This document shows positions 16,940 through 25,445 of a stretch of DNA of 64,000 nt, piece after piece. Position numbers and translations under genes: made by a program. Below the pieces are notes generated by a model. That model saw only the letters and a program-made list of their open reading frames with translations, was not told where the DNA came from and made no database searches. The stretch lies in the NCBI GenBank assembly GCA_018066125.1, contig JAGHSA010000024.1, positions 59,571-123,570 on the forward strand, in the 5' to 3' direction. Numbering within the stretch: position 1 is the first letter of the stretch; every line of letters starts with the position of its first letter. This DNA is from Candidatus Cryptobacteroides onthequi. Lineage in GTDB: Bacteria > Bacteroidota > Bacteroidia > Bacteroidales > UBA932.

Positions 16940-17239
16940 GAGCCGGAGACGGGAAGACCCTTGCTCCTGGTTCGCAGCGGCTGCTTCAGTATCGTCATCG
17001 CCTGTCGCGGCTGATATCCATGCAGGGGGCTAGACCGCCCCCTGACCCCCTGCGGCCCTCAAGTGCCTTTCCGTGTCTGCACAATTCACATGCAAGGTGC
17101 AGACACCCGGCACCGGGCCGGTTCGCTGATGCTCACCACCGATGGTCGTCAGACAAAAGCCGCTCCCGGGCGGCTCTTCCGACACCTCAGCTATTCCGCC
17201 GCTGCTCCAAGTCGCTGCGTGTCTTCCCGTCTCCGGCTC
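16940..17239. repeat. 19-bp inverted repeat enclosing smaller hairpins
   Basis: GAGCCGGAGACGGGAAGAC at 16940-16958 is the exact inverse of 17221-17239. Between the arms are a CAGGGGGC hairpin with a 6-base loop and a GTGTCTGCAC/GTGCAGACAC hairpin with a 14-base loop. Confidence 0.8.
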
Positions 17240-17301
17240 TTTTGCCGGGCCTTGTAGGGCAACAGAATATGTCACGCAGATTGCTGATTGAGGTCGCCAT
17301 T

Positions 17302-17382
17302 TTGCTGCAAAGAGATCTGTATTTGCTGCAATTCAGTGCTTTTCTCAGTCATTTGCAGCAAATGCCGCCATTCTTGCTGCAA
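17302..17382. repeat. Four TTGCTGCAA sites, symmetric spacing
   Basis: Sites at 17302-17310, 17323-17331, 17353-17361 (inverted, TTGCAGCAA) and 17374-17382. Centre spacings are 21, 30 and 21 bp. Confidence 0.75.
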
Positions 17383-17449
17383 TATCGGCCTCTCGTGCCG
17401 GGACGTTCTGCCCAGATGGCGAAGAATAGTGGCTATCTGGATAAGTCTG

Positions 17450-17565
17450 TGACGCGACGCGGTGTTTTGTGCACAAAGTACCGCTTCGCGTCATGGTTTC
17501 TGGCTGTTCTACGGTATTTCATGACGCGACGCTTTATTTAGAATAAAAAGTACCGCGTCGCGTCA
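17450..17565. repeat. 116-bp double-hairpin repeat, copy 2 (inverted)
   Basis: Two 44-bp hairpins (17450-17493 and 17522-17565) with a 28-bp spacer, the same geometry as copy 1. The first hairpin matches the reverse complement of 6584-6627 at 41 of 44 positions; the second matches the reverse complement of 6512-6555 at 35 of 44. Confidence 0.85.
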
Positions 17566-17603
17566 GCAAAGTCTTAGGAAACTGAATGCATCGGCACGAG
17601 CCG

Positions 17604-17624
17604 AGCAGGAAGCCCCTGCTTTTT
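17604..17624 (+). terminator. Terminator-like hairpin at island end
   Basis: AGCAGG/CCTGCT stem with a 5-base loop and a run of five T on the plus strand. It is 680 bp from the last plus-strand gene, so it may end read-through or a non-coding transcript of the island. Confidence 0.45.
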
Positions 17625-17730
17625 GACATGAAAAGAGGCATTATCGTGTCAATTTTCAGCAAGCTGCTGTTCAGCGAAGCTGCGGCAGTCACGGCATGGC
17701 CTGCTGTGATTATTTGAACCGTGGATGTAC

Positions 17731-17758
17731 AAAAAAAGACATCTCAGCGAGATGTCCT
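17731..17758 (-). terminator. Intrinsic terminator of lactonase-fold gene
   Basis: Perfect 8-bp stem GACATCTC/GAGATGTC, 3-base loop, and seven T on the minus strand, about 25 bp past the stop at 17783. Confidence 0.9.
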
Positions 17759-17782
17759 TCACAAGATACCGGATAAAGGTGT

Positions 17783-18883
17783 CTATTCGAAGATGACGCA
17801 GACAGGCTGGTCCTGATCGAAGGTGTGGCAGGCCTTCATCTCTGAGAGAAGTCCCGTCTCGGCATCGATGTCATAGACCTCTAGTGTCTTGCTGTCACGA
17901 CATGCCACAATCGCCTGTGTGCCGTCAGGTGTTAGGGCAAAGTTGCGTGGATGTATTCCTGTGGTCCTGTATCCGACTTTGGTGAGAGTGCCATCCTCTG
18001 CAACTGCGTGTATGCTCACACCGTCATGCTTAAGCCTGTGTGAGGCATAAAGGAATCTGCCGTCAGGTCTCATGTGTATGTCTGCACTGCCTGCACCTCC
18101 TGCATCATCTGCCTTGATGCGCTGGAGCTCGGTAAAGACGGGGATGCCTGCATCCGCCCCAATCTTCCATACTAAGATCTCATCAGAAAGCTCAGTAACG
18201 CAGTACAATGTGTTTCTTTCCGTATCAAACTCCATATGTCTCGGACCGGCACCGGGACCGCATGGAATGTCTGTGACTGCTTTGAGATCGCCGGCCGTAA
18301 GGACATGGATGCAATCGTTTCCAAGGTCACTTGCAAAGATGTAGTTTCCCTTGATGGAGAGGTTCGATGCGATCTTCTCCGGCAGGTTCCTGACCTGATG
18401 GACATGGGCGCTGTTCTGCCTGTCCTCAAAAGGTCCGGAACCATCATAATAAGAAGGGTAGTTTATCCTGTCCTTGAGGCTCTTGAGAGCTCCGTTCTCT
18501 GTCGAAAAGACAGACAGAGAACCCGACGTGTAGTCTGCAGTATATACCAGTCCTTCATAGTCGAGTATGTGGCATGGAGATTTGCCGTTGCCTGTGACAC
18601 ATCCGCTCTCTGTCCAGCTGCCGTCATTCCTGAATGAACGGGCTCCCGGCAGACCATCACTCTCAGAGACACAATACAGCCCATTCTCTGTCAGTGCCAC
18701 GAAAGAAGGACGTGTCGCAGGGATGGTGCATATCTGAGTGAAGCTTCTGTCTATTTGCCTGTAACTGAATTCATAGATCGATTCACCATAGGTTCCGACA
18801 AGAATCTTTGCTCCTTCCTGTTCGGGAGCTGTGCATGATGCCAGCATGAGCACTGCAAGTGCCGAAGAAAAAATCTTTCTCAT
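17783..18883 (-). CDS. Lactonase-family (YbhE-like) seven-bladed propeller lipoprotein
   Basis: A 366-residue lipoprotein (MLASC, Cys17). It matches the 6-phosphogluconolactonase/YbhE family: ILVGTYGESIYEF start, SPCHILDYEGLVYTADYTSGSLSVF, HVHQV metal-side histidines, GPGAGPRHMEF and a closing TGIHPRNFALTPDGTQAIVACRDS. Cytoplasmic Pgl hydrolyses 6-phosphogluconolactone; this exported version may act on sugar lactones outside the inner membrane, which is inference. It is monocistronic, with a TACATTTG box about 20 bp upstream and a strong terminator. Confidence 0.88.
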   Translation of the reverse strand: MRKIFSSALAVLMLASCTAPEQEGAKILVGTYGESIYEFSYRQIDRSFTQICTIPATRPSFVALTENGLYCVSESDGLPGARSFRNDGSWTESGCVTGNGKSPCHILDYEGLVYTADYTSGSLSVFSTENGALKSLKDRINYPSYYDGSGPFEDRQNSAHVHQVRNLPEKIASNLSIKGNYIFASDLGNDCIHVLTAGDLKAVTDIPCGPGAGPRHMEFDTERNTLYCVTELSDEILVWKIGADAGIPVFTELQRIKADDAGGAGSADIHMRPDGRFLYASHRLKHDGVSIHAVAEDGTLTKVGYRTTGIHPRNFALTPDGTQAIVACRDSKTLEVYDIDAETGLLSEMKACHTFDQDQPVCVIFE

Positions 18884-18903
18884 TGTTCATCTGATATTCA
18901 TAT

Positions 18904-18911
18904 CAAATGTA
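18904..18911 (-). promoter_or_regulatory. Candidate -7 box for lactonase gene (TACATTTG)
   Basis: Minus-strand TACATTTG matches TAnnTTTG, 20 bp before the ATG at 18883. Confidence 0.4.
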
Positions 18912-18927
18912 TGAATTTTCGGTGACA

Positions 18928-18960
18928 TAAAAAAGGACGCTCCCCAGAGGAAGCGTCCAA
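18928..18960 (-). terminator. Intrinsic terminator of DUF5723 gene
   Basis: GGACGCT/AGCGTCC stem with inner GGA/CCC pairing, followed by six T on the minus strand, 27 bp past the stop. Confidence 0.85.
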
Positions 18961-18984
18961 TACCGTTTCAGAATTCATGTGATG

Positions 18985-20316
18985 TTATCGGCCGATCATG
19001 AAAGAAAGACCGGCCTTGGCAACGGTATTAAGCGAATTGATAGGAACGAACTGAGGGGTCACGTTCACGAAGATGCCGTCGATACCTGCAAAGAGATTGA
19101 CCGGACCTGCGTTGACAGTGAAGGCTGCGCCCACAGTGGTTCCGTATGTGTTGACTCCGACTGTCCCGGAGACACTGAAAGCCTTGCCGGGGGTGTAGGT
19201 CGCACCGGTTCTGAAGTCTATGTACTGTGATATCTTGTCACCGAGGCGGAATGTATAGAGGGCGCCGAGAGATACCTTCTCTGCAAACGGTAGTATATAC
19301 TTCGCGCCGAAATTGATCTGCGTGTTGAGCATGTCGATGAGTATGCCTCCTGTAGGGTCGCTGCTGAACCTGAGCATGTCTGCGAGGTTGTCTGACAGAT
19401 CCGCGTTCTCAAGGACATTGAATGAATGCTCACCCATAGTTCCCTCTACTGTCTTTTTCCATGCAATCGCTCCGAGATCAAGCACTGCCGCACTGAGTTT
19501 AAGGCCTTCGATAAGTTCATATTCGATACCCAGATCGAGAGCCCCGCCGATACCTGAGATCCCGAGCGAACCGCGATTGACATTTCTGAAGTCGATGCAT
19601 CCGTCAGGTGTGACACCGAAGTCGGCAGGCGGAAGAGCACCTGTGAAGGTGCCGATACCTGTAGCTACGGCAGGATACTTCTTGGTGTTGATCGCGAGCC
19701 TTGCGATGCTCATGTCTGCATAACCCAGTCCAAGGATGCCCTTGGCAGTGACTCCGATCTTCAGCTTGTCGGTGAATCTGTGTGAATAGCCTATCGCAAG
19801 CTCTCCATAATTCTTGGAGTTGAGATTGATGTCGTTCATCCTGTAGATGTTGTCTGAAGCACCCACTTTGAGGTACTCGAACATCGACATAGGGGCTGAT
19901 GCGGCAGAATATGACTTTAAATTCGCCTCGATGGTCCAGAATCCCTTTCCGCTGGAAGTCCTGTGTCCGAGTGCGAAGATGTTCTCATTGAGGTCTGTGG
20001 TAAGCTTGTTGGATACCTTCAGGCCGCTGATGAACTTGTCTGCACTGATGCTTGAGTTGAATCCGGTGACAAGACGTCCGTCGGTAGGGAAGAGGAGATT
20101 GGACAGACCGATGTCGCTGCTGGCACCGATTGCCACGTCATTGATGAGCAATCCGAAGAATGTGTTCGACACCTCACTCTGAGATGCCGGATTCATCCGG
20201 TAGCCATAAAGATAATTGTCCAGGAAAAACCCCATTCTGAGGTCTTGAGAGAAGGCGTTGCCGGATACGAGCAGCAATGCTGCTGACGCGGCATAGACAT
20301 ACCTGAGTTTTTTCAT
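18985..20316 (-). CDS. DUF5723 outer-membrane beta-barrel protein
   Basis: A 443-residue protein with a signal peptide (GNAFSQ near residue 24). Alternating amphipathic strands run the full length and it ends in an aromatic-poor but strand-like AKAGLSFMIGR. The MNPASQSEVSNTFFGLL start and repeated YSHRFTDKLKIGVTAKGILG-type strands match the DUF5723 family of Bacteroidota (PorV/FadL-like barrels). Function is unknown. A terminator follows. The S9 peptidase upstream ends 69 bp before its start, so co-transcription is possible. Confidence 0.82.
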   Translation of the reverse strand: MKKLRYVYAASAALLLVSGNAFSQDLRMGFFLDNYLYGYRMNPASQSEVSNTFFGLLINDVAIGASSDIGLSNLLFPTDGRLVTGFNSSISADKFISGLKVSNKLTTDLNENIFALGHRTSSGKGFWTIEANLKSYSAASAPMSMFEYLKVGASDNIYRMNDINLNSKNYGELAIGYSHRFTDKLKIGVTAKGILGLGYADMSIARLAINTKKYPAVATGIGTFTGALPPADFGVTPDGCIDFRNVNRGSLGISGIGGALDLGIEYELIEGLKLSAAVLDLGAIAWKKTVEGTMGEHSFNVLENADLSDNLADMLRFSSDPTGGILIDMLNTQINFGAKYILPFAEKVSLGALYTFRLGDKISQYIDFRTGATYTPGKAFSVSGTVGVNTYGTTVGAAFTVNAGPVNLFAGIDGIFVNVTPQFVPINSLNTVAKAGLSFMIGR

Positions 20317-20385
20317 AGTTCCGATTGTTGAGTTTTTTAAGCTTAAGTCTGGACAATTATAGATATTATTATCCTTATCTCCAAA

Positions 20386-23193
20386 TTATTTCTCCAATTC
20401 GTAACCGAATCTGTTTCCCTTCAGGCTTGTAGGTATATCGTGATTCATCCAGTATGGAGCCGGTGCATCCTTGAGATAATGGTCAAAGAATTGCATCAGC
20501 CTTACCGAAAGATCCTTGGAGTTGTATCTTGAATTCAGATTGTGCGCCTCGTTGTTGTACTCGAGGAGCCAGCATGGCTTCCCAAGCCTTCTGAGGGCCA
20601 TGAAGTACTCGATTCCCTGATACCACGGCACAGCTCCGTCTCCGTCATTGCTCATGATCATGAGCGGGGTCTTGATCTTGTCTGCAAAGAAGACAGGGGA
20701 GTTCTCTATGTAGAGATCGAGTCCTCCTTCATCCCAGAGAGTCTTGCCGATACGGCTCTGTCCATGCTCATACTGTCCGATGCGGCTGTGGCCTGTACCC
20801 CATCTGATACCGCCATAGGCACTGGTCATGTTCGATACAGGAGCACCGGCCTCGGCAGCTGCGTACATGTCAGTCCTTGTCACAAGGTACGCTGTCTGAT
20901 ATCCGCCCCAGCTCTGTCCCTGGAGTGCCATCTTTTCCTTGTTGATGAATGGGAACTGTGCGCACATGGCTTCGGTACCGGAGACAATGCAGTTGTATGC
21001 GCTTTCTCCCGGATGTCCGGTCTTGTACACGATATCCGGAACGAATACTACATATCCGTTGCTGACATATAAAGGGAAGTTGACAACCGACCTGCTCGGG
21101 GCAGGAGAGTAGCTTGCGTACAGGTTCTGGGTGTTCTTTTCGTAGAAATATACGATCATCGGGTATTTCTCAGACGGATCGAGGTTGTCCGGGGTATAAA
21201 GAATACCCTTGAGATCTGTCCCGTCGTACGCCTTCCAGCTTACAAGACGCGCATTTCCCCATACATAGTCATTCTTTTGAGGGTTGATCGCGGTGATCGT
21301 GCTGCATGAGGCGATGCTGCCTTCAGAGATGCAGATGTCCGTAGGACAGGTGAAATTGCCCTTGCGATAGATAATCCTGTCTGAACCGGCAGCCTTCACA
21401 TAGTTCTGGAACGAGAATGTGTCAAGACAGACCTCCGGCTGACCAGGAACTTCGATCTTCATGGTTGCAAGTCCGTTCCTTTTCTCGATGTCATCGAATG
21501 CCGTGAGATAGATCTTGCCTTTGACAGGGCGTTTATACAGATTCTGGTAGATATGGCTGTTGTCCCTGCTCTCGAAGTCGGTGAACCTGTACTGGATCTT
21601 GTCCTCAAGTCCCTTTCCTGCTGTGAGCATCACAGGGTTCTTGCCGTCAGGTCTTATCTTCCAGAGGTCATAGCGGTCACCTATGAGCATGAACTCGTCC
21701 TCTCCGAACCAGTTCCTGCCCGTGAATGGGCTTATCTCGCTCGGGGTGTCGATGTCAGTATTCACGAATGACACTCCAAGGCCGGATGTGAGGTTGACTG
21801 TGGCTCCTGTAGCGATGTTGTAGCAGAACCAGTTGCCCTCATTGCGGTCAAACCAGGTGATGTATTTTCCGAAGTCGGAGAGCTGAGGACTCGGAAGTCT
21901 CTGGGCGATCTCCTCTCTCGAGCCGTCACGAAGGTTGATGAGAGACACATCACTGTAGCTTGCGTATGTCCACTGGGCATCGAATGCATATCTCGATGCA
22001 TCGCATGCCATCGCGATGTCGTTGTCGGCTCCTTGATTGAAGGTGATGCTCTCGAATGGGTTCTGTGAGAGGATAAGTACCTTCGAAGGGCTGTCCATGT
22101 TGATGATGGCGGTCAGCTTGGGGTCGTATCCGTTCTTCTTGAGTACCGGTGGTATTGCAGGGCTGTCCCAGCGCCATATGTCAAGCTTCGGAGCCTCGAA
22201 GTCTATGACTGTTGTGTCCTTTGGCTCGATGGCAGGGTAGAGTGAGAGGATGAGGCGCTTGTCAGTGTTGGAGAAGCGTACTCCCGCCTTTTCGCCGATG
22301 ACCCATCCCTCAGGTACATCGCTGCAGTTCTCGGCCACGATCTCTCTGGTCTCGACGGTCTTGACTGCCGGCTTCTTCCTTGTCGCCTTGGTCAGGGTCT
22401 TCTCCTCTGTGAGGAAGATCGAGTAGCTTGGTGTGCCGACTTCCTTTGCTTCCTGGCCGGTGGCGATGAAGAGCATCTTGTCGCTCTCATGGTTGAAGCT
22501 GATGCCCTTGTAGGACTTCTTGTCGCGTGAGAGGGTGTCGATGCGGCCGGATTCGAGATTCTTGAGGATGATGGAACTCAGTGAGAGCGAATCTTTCTTG
22601 TCGAGATTCGTGGTCATGGCAAGCTTGAGTCCGTTGCGGCTGACCTCGTATCCCGCGATGTTGCGGATGGTGTCTGCCGCTCCTGTCGCCGGATCGATGA
22701 CAAGGAGGTTGTGGATGCCGCTCTTCTTTGGTACATCTGTCGCCGCAATGATGAATGGTGCGGCTGCCGTACCCATCTTCATCGATGTCACCTCAGGCAG
22801 CTTCACGATCTCGAGTGTGGAGAGCCTGATGTATGCCGCGGTGTCCTTCGGCATATCTTCCTTCTTTTTCTTGGCTATCTTCGCCTGTCTGGTGGAGTCA
22901 TATGGAGCCTTGATGAAGCAGGTGGCGTATGATGCATCCTCGGTGATCGAGAATCTCTCGCCGCGAGGTATGACGAGCTCAGCGCCAGTATCGAGATTCC
23001 TGACGTAGAGGACTGCGTCTCCGGCCTGTCTGGTCACGGAATAAGCAAGTATGCTGCCGTCCTTGGACAGCTTGTTGATCTGGGAAGTCTCCCATAAGTC
23101 ATACACACTGTGGTCGAGTGGCTTCTTCTGTGCGGAAGCGCCTGTGGCGGCGAGCATCATTCCGGCCAGAATGGGGAAGAATAGCTTGTTCAT
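20386..23193 (-). CDS. S9 family (prolyl oligopeptidase-type) peptidase, secreted
   Basis: A 935-residue periplasmic peptidase with a signal peptide (GASAQ near residue 22). A long beta-propeller region is followed by an alpha/beta-hydrolase domain over about the last 260 residues. The nucleophile elbow is GQSWGGYQ, with the acid in SNDGDGAVPW and the His in NNEAHNL. Such enzymes clip di- or tripeptides from peptide ends. The stop of the maf gene is 3 bp upstream, so it belongs to a DUF3467-kdsC-maf-S9 transcription unit. Confidence 0.92.
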   Translation of the reverse strand: MNKLFFPILAGMMLAATGASAQKKPLDHSVYDLWETSQINKLSKDGSILAYSVTRQAGDAVLYVRNLDTGAELVIPRGERFSITEDASYATCFIKAPYDSTRQAKIAKKKKEDMPKDTAAYIRLSTLEIVKLPEVTSMKMGTAAAPFIIAATDVPKKSGIHNLLVIDPATGAADTIRNIAGYEVSRNGLKLAMTTNLDKKDSLSLSSIILKNLESGRIDTLSRDKKSYKGISFNHESDKMLFIATGQEAKEVGTPSYSIFLTEEKTLTKATRKKPAVKTVETREIVAENCSDVPEGWVIGEKAGVRFSNTDKRLILSLYPAIEPKDTTVIDFEAPKLDIWRWDSPAIPPVLKKNGYDPKLTAIINMDSPSKVLILSQNPFESITFNQGADNDIAMACDASRYAFDAQWTYASYSDVSLINLRDGSREEIAQRLPSPQLSDFGKYITWFDRNEGNWFCYNIATGATVNLTSGLGVSFVNTDIDTPSEISPFTGRNWFGEDEFMLIGDRYDLWKIRPDGKNPVMLTAGKGLEDKIQYRFTDFESRDNSHIYQNLYKRPVKGKIYLTAFDDIEKRNGLATMKIEVPGQPEVCLDTFSFQNYVKAAGSDRIIYRKGNFTCPTDICISEGSIASCSTITAINPQKNDYVWGNARLVSWKAYDGTDLKGILYTPDNLDPSEKYPMIVYFYEKNTQNLYASYSPAPSRSVVNFPLYVSNGYVVFVPDIVYKTGHPGESAYNCIVSGTEAMCAQFPFINKEKMALQGQSWGGYQTAYLVTRTDMYAAAEAGAPVSNMTSAYGGIRWGTGHSRIGQYEHGQSRIGKTLWDEGGLDLYIENSPVFFADKIKTPLMIMSNDGDGAVPWYQGIEYFMALRRLGKPCWLLEYNNEAHNLNSRYNSKDLSVRLMQFFDHYLKDAPAPYWMNHDIPTSLKGNRFGYELEK

Positions 23194-23196
23194 GAA

Positions 23197-23766
23197 TTAA
23201 AGGAATTTCTTGAGTTCGTCATATACGCGGTGGACAGGGAATCCCATCACGTTGAAATATGATCCGCGTATGCCGGTGATGCCTATGTAGCCTATCCATT
23301 CCTGGATGCCGTATGCCCCGGCCTTGTCGTATGGTTTGTATGTGTCTATGTAATGATCTATCTCTTCGGGACTGAGTGCCTTGAAATCCACGACGGTGGT
23401 GTCGGTGAATGTCACCTTACGGCTGCAGTCTCTGATGGTGACGGCTGTCACCACCTCATGCTCGCGTCCGGACAGGGCGTTGAGCATCTCCACAGCCTCT
23501 TCTCTCGAATGCGGCTTGCCCATGATGAGACCGTCAAGGAGGACCATGGTGTCGGAGGTGATGAGTATCTCATCCTCTTCGAGCGGTCGGTGGAACCCTG
23601 CGGACTTTCCCTCCGACATCAGGGCAGGAACTTCGCGGTGCGGTGTGTCTTCCGCGAATCTTTCTTCAAAATTGTTGCGTGTGTCGACCTCGAATTCGAT
23701 GCCGAGGCCGCCGAGCAGCTCGCGCCTGCGGGGTGAACCGCTGGCAAGGATGATCTTTCTGGCCAT
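23197..23766 (-). CDS. maf: Maf-like nucleoside triphosphate pyrophosphatase
   Basis: A 189-residue Maf/YhdE enzyme that hydrolyses non-canonical or dTTP/UTP-type nucleotides. The N-terminal signature LASGSPRRRELL, the catalytic SDTMVLLDG (YhdE-type Asp) and the C-terminal YDKAGAYGIQEWIG are visible. The ATG at 23766 lies 1 bp after the kdsC stop, which decides the start against one eight codons upstream. It is 3 bp from the S9 peptidase gene. Length matches the family. Confidence 0.93.
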   Translation of the reverse strand: MARKIILASGSPRRRELLGGLGIEFEVDTRNNFEERFAEDTPHREVPALMSEGKSAGFHRPLEEDEILITSDTMVLLDGLIMGKPHSREEAVEMLNALSGREHEVVTAVTIRDCSRKVTFTDTTVVDFKALSPEEIDHYIDTYKPYDKAGAYGIQEWIGYIGITGIRGSYFNVMGFPVHRVYDELKKFL

Positions 23767-23767
23767 G

Positions 23768-24289
23768 CTAGAATGCCTTTTTGTAGACACCGGTATCGAA
23801 TGTCCACCTGCCCTGTGCCTTCATCACTGTCTCAAAGCATTCGCGTATGCATCCCTTTCCTCCCGGGAACGGTGAGACATAGTCGGCAACCGCTTTCACA
23901 TCAGGCATTGCGTCTGCAGGGCAGACACCTATGCCGCACGCCTGTATCACTGCCATATCCGGGACATCGTCGCCGAAATACATCACATTCTCAGGGAGAA
24001 GGTCGTGGCGCCTGCAGAAGTCCTCGAAATCCTCCATCTTGTCCCTTGAATGGAGATAGATGTCCTCGACAGGTATTCCGCATGCCTTGAATCTGGCCCT
24101 GATGCTGAGGGAACTTCCCCCGGTGATGACTCCCACCACATAGCCGTTCATGGTCGCCATCCTGACGGCGAATCCGTCCTTGGCGTCATAGGTCCTGAAA
24201 AACTCGCCATTGAGGTCGCCGAAGAGACCTCCGTCTGTCATGACTCCGTCGATGTCGAAGGCGAAGGCTTTGATTTTTGAGTAGTCCAT
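23768..24289 (-). CDS. kdsC: KDO 8-phosphate phosphatase (HAD family)
   Basis: A 173-residue C0-type HAD phosphatase that makes KDO for lipopolysaccharide. The nucleophile pair is D12 and D14 in AFDIDGVMTDG. VITGGSS (motif II), the motif III lysine region, and YFGDDVPDMAVI (motif IV) follow, with the C-terminal GGKGCIRE substrate loop. The ATG at 24289 is preferred. A GTG at 24295 overlaps the DUF3467 stop and is an alternative. It sits in the DUF3467-kdsC-maf-S9 run. Confidence 0.93.
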   Translation of the reverse strand: MDYSKIKAFAFDIDGVMTDGGLFGDLNGEFFRTYDAKDGFAVRMATMNGYVVGVITGGSSLSIRARFKACGIPVEDIYLHSRDKMEDFEDFCRRHDLLPENVMYFGDDVPDMAVIQACGIGVCPADAMPDVKAVADYVSPFPGGKGCIRECFETVMKAQGRWTFDTGVYKKAF

Positions 24290-24294
24290 ATCCA

Positions 24295-24618
24295 CTATGA
24301 CTTTGAACCGTTATTTATAGGTCCGAAGTCCGAAAGGTTGAATGTTCCCTTTGGCTCGACAGAAAGTCTGATCTGCCCGAACTGTGACTCGTACTTGCTG
24401 ATATTGTCGGAAAGGGCCATGAGAAGCCTCTTGGCATGCTCCGGGTTCATGACGATGCGGTTGCTTACATCAGGCTTCGGCATGCCTGGAAGGATAGTCG
24501 CGAAGTCTATCACGAATTCACTCGGAGAGTGGCTGATGATGGCGAGGTTTGAATATGAGCCCTTTGCTATCTCTGGCTTGAGGTCGATGCTGACCTGCTT
24601 TGTTTCATTATTGTCCAT
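24295..24618 (-). CDS. DUF3467 protein
   Basis: A 107-residue soluble protein of the DUF3467 family, with SNLAIISHSPSEFVIDFATI, the LPGMPKPDVSNRIVMNPEHA core and KRLLMALSDNISKYE. Function is unknown. It is encoded just upstream of kdsC (start 5 bp past its stop) and 9 bp downstream of the PAP2 gene, all on the minus strand, so it is likely in one transcript with both. Confidence 0.88.
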   Translation of the reverse strand: MDNNETKQVSIDLKPEIAKGSYSNLAIISHSPSEFVIDFATILPGMPKPDVSNRIVMNPEHAKRLLMALSDNISKYESQFGQIRLSVEPKGTFNLSDFGPINNGSKS

Positions 24619-24627
24619 GTGCTTTGT

Positions 24628-25359
24628 TTATTTTCTGAGTTTTTCATTCTTGGCGAATTCCTTCTTCGCCTTTTCGAGCATGTTCAGGAATTCAGGCATA
24701 GAGCAGAGGCGTGCGAAGGTGATGCTTGCGCAGATGCGTCCTGCATCGACGTCGCTCTGATAGTGGAATCCGACGATGACGCGGCTCTGTCCGACCTCAT
24801 AGGCCGCCTTCATGATCTGCTCAGTGTATTCAGGAGCCACTGCGGTAAGAATCATGCCTGTAAGCCATGCGGCATGAGTGTGGCCGGAAGGGTAGCTTGT
24901 GAAGTCTGTAGGGCTCTCGCTCTTCGGAACACCGCTGGCTTCCTTGAACTGCTGGTAGGGACGCACGCGTGCGAAAGCTTTCTTTGCACTGGCCCCGGCT
25001 TCCATTTCGGTATAGTGAGCCTTCTTGAGCAGTTCATAGAGGATAGGGTAGTCTTCCTGCGTCATGGTCTTGATGCCCATGGCTTCGGAGTAGCGCTTGA
25101 AGAAGAAGCTTCCTCCAAGTTTGGCGTCGACCACGGCCTGCTGTCCGCGCTCTGTGTCACGTATCGACTTTCCCCAGAGATACTGGGACCAGTCGTTGAA
25201 GAAAAGTGGGTCGTTGAGAGCCGGGGGAGCTGGGAGTACATTCTCAAGATGCGGTGCCTCTTCTCTTGTATAGAAAGGTGTGGTCTTTTCGGATTTCTGG
25301 TTCTGTGCCGCGAGGCATAAAGGCAGCAGCATGACCGCCATCAGGATGATTCTCTTCAT
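24628..25359 (-). CDS. PAP2 / class A acid phosphatase, periplasmic
   Basis: A 243-residue protein with a signal peptide (CLAAQ near residue 19). The three-part phosphatase signature is complete: KKAFARVRP (RP 133-134), PSGHT (157-161), and SRVIVGFHYQSD (R193, H199, D203). It is a soluble PhoN-like enzyme, not a polytopic lipid phosphatase. A TAAATTTG box lies about 30 bp upstream. It heads the PAP2-DUF3467-kdsC-maf-S9 series. Confidence 0.92.
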   Translation of the reverse strand: MKRIILMAVMLLPLCLAAQNQKSEKTTPFYTREEAPHLENVLPAPPALNDPLFFNDWSQYLWGKSIRDTERGQQAVVDAKLGGSFFFKRYSEAMGIKTMTQEDYPILYELLKKAHYTEMEAGASAKKAFARVRPYQQFKEASGVPKSESPTDFTSYPSGHTHAAWLTGMILTAVAPEYTEQIMKAAYEVGQSRVIVGFHYQSDVDAGRICASITFARLCSMPEFLNMLEKAKKEFAKNEKLRK

Positions 25360-25389
25360 ATGTTTTTTCTGTTAGTTCTTTTCAGGATT

Positions 25390-25397
25390 CAAATTTA
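25390..25397 (-). promoter_or_regulatory. Candidate -7 box for PAP2 operon (TAAATTTG)
   Basis: Minus-strand TAAATTTG matches TAnnTTTG, 30 bp before the ATG at 25359. Confidence 0.4.
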
Positions 25398-25445
25398 GTA
25401 AAATGTTCGCACAGTTTTTGCTTGAACGAAGGTCATAATGACAAA

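Larger units (their letters stand above)
16922..17782. other. Second non-coding, hairpin-rich island (0.86 kb)
   Basis: No credible gene. It contains a 19-bp perfect inverted pair (16940-16958/17221-17239), a strong CAGGGGGC/GCCCCCTG hairpin near 17021-17042, a perfect 10-bp stem (17073-17082/17097-17106), four TTGCTGCAA/TTGCAGCAA sites (17302-17382), an inverted copy of the 116-bp double hairpin (17450-17565), a plus-strand terminator-like hairpin (17604-17624), and the lactonase terminator on the minus strand. Its one long open frame crosses these hairpins and is rejected as a gene. Confidence 0.75.

Noticed and set aside
17302-17382. CRISPR-like array from the TTGCTGCAA sites
   Set aside because: Repeats are 9 bp, mixed in orientation and unevenly spaced, and no cas genes are nearby.
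17020-17541. 173-codon open frame on plus in the second island
   Set aside because: It crosses several hairpins and the TTGCTGCAA sites, has low-complexity Pro/Arg/Leu-rich composition and no recognisable domain.
6512-17565. Composite transposon bounded by the inverted repeats
   Set aside because: No transposase or integrase gene is present inside or near the repeats, and no target-site duplications were evident.
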